A stretch of 7,035 nucleotides of DNA from Thermodesulfovibrionales bacterium (GTDB lineage Bacteria; Nitrospirota; Thermodesulfovibrionia; Thermodesulfovibrionales; UBA1546): assembly GCA_919901705.1 (NCBI GenBank), contig CAKKPR010000028.1, positions 1 to 7,035 on the forward strand. The letters run 5' to 3'. Positions 5,018 through 7,035 of the stretch are shown here, in pieces. Each line of letters opens with the position of its first letter. The stretch's first letter is position 1. A model generated the notes under the pieces. That model was not told where the DNA came from and did not search any database. It saw only the letters and a program-made list of their open reading frames with translations. The translations under genes were made by a program, and so were the position numbers.

Positions 5018-5896
5018 ATGCGTCTGCAAAGAACAATAAAACAGGAAGTGAGCTTCGAAGGCATAGGGCTTCATACAGGTAATCATGTCAACGTACAACT
5101 CAAGCCGGCATCGAGAGATACCGGCATTATTTTCCATAGAATAGACAAAAATGTAATGATAAGGGCGCATGTAGGCGAAGTTTCAGACACTGCGTTTGCA
5201 ACAAGTCTCGGCTCTAATGGCACAAGAATAAAGACCGTTGAACATATTCTTGCAGCAATATCAGGACTGGGGATAGATAATCTTGTTATTGAGATGGATG
5301 GCTCTGAGGTGCCAATTCTTGACGGCAGTTCTACTGAACTTATTGATATAATCCTGAAAGGCGGAATCGCAAAACAGGGCAAAAAAAGACCATACTTGCG
5401 TATTGTAAAGCCTGTTGTTCTCGAGGACGGGCATTCTGAGATTGCTGCTTTTCCGTATGAGGGCAGAAAAATTACTTACAGAATACATTTCAATCACCAC
5501 CTTTTAGGCGAACAAAGGCTGAGCCTTGAGCTCAATGAGGAAACCTTCATAAAAGAAGTGGCCCCGGCAAGGACCTTCGGGTTTTTAAAGGATGTAGAAT
5601 ATTTGAGGGCAAATGGCCTTGTAAAGGGAGGCTCGTTGGATAATGCTATAATCCTTGGAGACAACGGGGTACTTAATAAATCAGGCCTGAGGTTCAAAGA
5701 TGAATTCGTAAGACATAAAATACTTGATTTTATTGGAGATTTCTCCCTGATAGGGTTTCCTGTGCACGGCCATATAATAGCAAACCGGGCAGGACATTCA
5801 ACGAACATAAAGTTCATAAAGAAACTGCTTTCAGCTACGGATTGCTGGGAAATTGTATCAGATGTTGAGCATGCCCAAGTACTGACTTACTCATAA
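5018..5896 (+). CDS. lpxC: UDP-3-O-acyl-N-acetylglucosamine deacetylase LpxC
   Basis: 292 residues, slightly shorter than E. coli LpxC (about 305) and complete. It removes the acetyl group from UDP-3-O-acyl-GlcNAc, the first committed step of lipid A synthesis, in the cytoplasm. The N-terminus RTIKQEVSFEGIGLHTG is the family signature. The zinc site is H76 in TVEHILAA, with adjacent E75 as catalytic base, plus H233 and D237 in RHKILDFIGD; H260 in ANRAGHS is the expected general acid. The start at 5018 fits the family (MRLQRTIK...), although no Shine-Dalgarno precedes it; the closest upstream signal is a sigma-54-like promoter. LpxC level is usually tightly controlled, in enterobacteria by FtsH proteolysis; here the sequence hints at transcriptional control. 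No other lpx or fab genes (fabZ, lpxA) are beside it. No clear terminator for this strand follows the stop. Confidence 0.96.
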   Translation: MRLQRTIKQEVSFEGIGLHTGNHVNVQLKPASRDTGIIFHRIDKNVMIRAHVGEVSDTAFATSLGSNGTRIKTVEHILAAISGLGIDNLVIEMDGSEVPILDGSSTELIDIILKGGIAKQGKKRPYLRIVKPVVLEDGHSEIAAFPYEGRKITYRIHFNHHLLGEQRLSLELNEETFIKEVAPARTFGFLKDVEYLRANGLVKGGSLDNAIILGDNGVLNKSGLRFKDEFVRHKILDFIGDFSLIGFPVHGHIIANRAGHSTNIKFIKKLLSATDCWEIVSDVEHAQVLTYS

Positions 5897-5977
5897 AAAA
5901 CACTGCAATTTCAGGAAGTTACAAAATTGTACTTGATTTATTTGTAAAAATCAGTATCTTATAAGGATAAGCCTCTG

Positions 5978-6009
5978 AAAAAAGAGGCTGGAGAGTCGGA
6001 TCTCCAGCC
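5978..6009 (-). terminator. Intrinsic terminator of the minus-strand regulator/microprotein unit
   Basis: On the minus strand a perfect 9-bp stem, GGCTGGAGA/TCTCCAGCC (6009-6001 with 5994-5986), closes a 6-base loop and is followed by TC and six T (5983-5978), a textbook Rho-independent terminator. It starts 22 bases after the stop of the 14-codon reading frame. A second, mutually exclusive hairpin, AGCCTC/GAGGCT (5970-5975 and 5984-5989), overlaps its base. Confidence 0.8.
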
Positions 6010-6030
6010 CAAAAGATTCTAAACAGTAAC

Positions 6031-6075
6031 TTATTTCTTTTTCTTCTTTGCTGCTGCTTTCTTCTTGGCTGCCAT
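6031..6075 (-). CDS. 14-residue lysine/alanine-rich microprotein (MAAKKKAAAKKKKK)
   Basis: ATG at 6075-6073 to TAA at 6033-6031 encodes MAAKKKAAAKKKKK: nine lysines, four alanines and the initiator methionine. It is far too short for ordinary gene callers but has full expression signals: AGGGGGTGA (6090-6082), an extended match to the anti-Shine-Dalgarno, six bases from the ATG, and a strong intrinsic terminator 22 bases after the stop. It follows the HTH-nucleotidyltransferase regulator by 45 bases on the same strand and is probably co-transcribed with it. The composition resembles the basic tails of histone-H1-like and HU-like proteins, suggesting nucleic-acid or polyanion binding; function is unknown. 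Alternatives are a leader peptide sensing lysine or alanine supply, or the detached tail of a larger gene. The hairpin CCCC-TTA-GGGG (6108-6098) just upstream could compete for the G-rich ribosome binding site. Confidence 0.62.
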   Translation of the reverse strand: MAAKKKAAAKKKKK

Positions 6076-6120
6076 TATAGTTCACCCCCTCTCCATCCCC
6101 CTAAGGGGAAAGCATAAAGT

Positions 6121-6693
6121 TTATATCCTGCCTACCAGGGTAATCCTTTTTCCTGATAGCAGTTTTTCCAGATCAATATCTCCTTTTTCCTTCTTGACCT
6201 TATATTCCGAGTCATCAAGCAATGTATAGTGAATCTTCTTGCCAAACTCATCCTCCAGGGCCTTCAGGCTTGCTCCGATATTATTGGACGTTGCACCGAT
6301 TATGAAAAGGTCAACTGTGCCCACATCCTCGCTCTCTGCATATGGACCGTAAAGAAATGCTGCCTTTGCGCCGGATTTTCTGGCCAATGTCTTTAAAGCG
6401 CCGGGCAGACCGAGAGATTTGGCAATGAGGTTCTTGAGTTCTGAAAACAGATGAGACGTCTTGTTAGCCTGAAAGTATTTCAGATTAGCAACCTTATGGC
6501 TGAACACTATACCCATCTTTTCGAGGTTATCGAGTTCTCTCTTGACACCGGATGGATTCTTTCTTATGAGGGTTGCTATTTCCCTGACATAGAACTTTTC
6601 ATCAGGGCTGTTTAAAAGAAGGGCCAGCACGTCAGCTCTTATAGTTGATGAGAAGAGCATCTTTAGGGTCTCTCCTGTTGGCTGTTTTACCAT
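6121..6693 (-). CDS. Winged-helix transcriptional regulator with a degenerate nucleotidyltransferase domain
   Basis: 190 residues. The N-terminal part (about 12-80) is an ArsR-like winged helix: ADVLALLLNSPDEKFYVREIATLIRK then GVKRELDNLEKMGIV. The C-terminal part (about 108-190) aligns with the Pol-beta-like nucleotidyltransferase domain found in a family of HTH-NTase regulators, at AAFLYGPYAESEDVGTVDLFIIG. The family pattern is roughly YGS-FAxG...SDIDLLIIG; here GS has become GP (116-117) and the first aspartate of DxD has become T126, leaving D128, so nucleotidyl transfer is unlikely. The start is ambiguous: ATG 6693 lies only about four bases after the predicted transcription start, whereas M12 (6660) follows AGGAGAG and matches the usual shorter N-terminus. 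A palindrome over the -10 suggests autoregulation. The lysine-rich microprotein is downstream in the same unit. Targets are unknown. Confidence 0.82.
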   Translation of the reverse strand: MVKQPTGETLKMLFSSTIRADVLALLLNSPDEKFYVREIATLIRKNPSGVKRELDNLEKMGIVFSHKVANLKYFQANKTSHLFSELKNLIAKSLGLPGALKTLARKSGAKAAFLYGPYAESEDVGTVDLFIIGATSNNIGASLKALEDEFGKKIHYTLLDDSEYKVKKEKGDIDLEKLLSGKRITLVGRI

Positions 6694-6699
6694 CTTGCA

Positions 6700-6732
6700 T
6701 TATGTTATATCATAACAATTCAGGTTTGTCAA
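6700..6732 (-). promoter_or_regulatory. Promoter and putative operator of the HTH-NTase regulator
   Basis: On the minus strand a perfect TTGACA (6732-6727), a 17-base spacer and TATAAC (6709-6704) form a strong sigma-70-type promoter; the start would be near 6697. The inverted repeat TTATG/CATAA (6700-6704 and 6711-6715) covers the -10 and is a natural site for autorepression by the winged-helix product. Confidence 0.7.
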
Positions 6733-7035
6733 CAAAAAAATCAATATTTTATACAAACCTCTATTTTTTTAATTCGTTAGCTAAAGTAACAGTCAACGAC
6801 CAATCCGTTAATGAATACAGAAACACACATAAGGCATAAGGATTGATGCAGTTGCCAATACAGTACACTTAGTTGCATATACAAGAAACTTAGTAATTGA
6901 TACAGAAGAGCAGATTAATGCGAACTTTGATGCTGTACGCGGAACAATCGCATACAAACATGTGAAATACTATATATAGTGGCCGCTGATAAGCCGCATA
7001 CAAGTTGCGAAATATCTAAACTTTAAACTTTAGGT
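6733..7035. other. AT-rich stretch without an intact gene; decayed plus-strand frame with weak BON-like pattern
   Basis: No start-to-stop gene fits here. On the plus strand an uninterrupted frame runs from 6833 to TAG 6977-6979 and reads IRIDAVANTVHLVAYTRNL, then EEQINANFDAVRG and KHVKYYI, with no usable start codon. The preceding piece (about 6770-6829, VTVNDQSVNEYRNTHKA) is in another frame, as if joined by a small indel. The spacing V..TVHL...(RG)...KHV..I loosely resembles a BON domain (VxGxVxLxGxV...AxxxxGVxxVxN). This could be the remains of such a gene; I see no promoter, RNA gene or repeat in the rest. Confidence 0.3.

Noticed and set aside
5934..5953. Terminator of lpxC on the plus strand (TGATTT/AAATCA)
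   Set aside because: AT-only 6-bp stem with no T-run after it.
6645..6839. 64-residue plus-strand reading frame starting inside the HTH-NTase gene
   Set aside because: It begins antisense to a well-supported gene and runs across its promoter; no ribosome binding site. Only its last part may be a gene remnant, reported separately.

Overview
The window looks like chromosomal DNA of an uncultured, moderately AT-rich Gram-negative bacterium. lpxC (lipid A synthesis) requires an outer-membrane, LPS-type envelope. The gene mix (tldD, hicBA, a WYL regulator, an AAA/DUF4143 ATPase, an HTH-nucleotidyltransferase regulator) and the short palindromic repeats would fit Nitrospirota or a deltaproteobacterial lineage. 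That placement is a guess from gene style and was not tested.

Left part (1-2134, all genes on the minus strand): in transcription order a HicB antitoxin and a HicA toxin-like frame whose expected start codon reads AAG, then a WYL-domain transcriptional regulator split by a one-base frameshift, then an unrecognised gene that runs off the left edge. The space between these genes is filled by two families of short palindromic repeats, arranged twice in the same composite order. This is an accessory, partly decaying segment.

Middle part (2135-5896, plus strand): an AAA-family ATPase with a C-terminal DUF4143 domain, whose promoter and start codon lie inside a near-perfect 29-bp inverted repeat; then tldD (zinc metalloprotease of the TldD/TldE pair); then lpxC (committed step of lipid A synthesis). 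lpxC is immediately preceded by a sequence that fits the sigma-54 consensus very well.

Right part (5897-7035): a convergent minus-strand unit consisting of a winged-helix regulator with a degenerate nucleotidyltransferase domain, then a 14-residue lysine/alanine microprotein that has a strong ribosome binding site and is followed by an intrinsic terminator. The last 300 bases hold only the regulator promoter and a decayed-looking reading frame with weak resemblance to a BON domain.

Overall, two core genes (tldD, lpxC) are flanked by mobile or defence-type material. The most noteworthy signals are the start-less hicA behind an intact hicB, the sigma-54-like promoter at lpxC, the large inverted repeat at the ATPase start, and the tiny lysine-rich gene with its own translation and termination signals.
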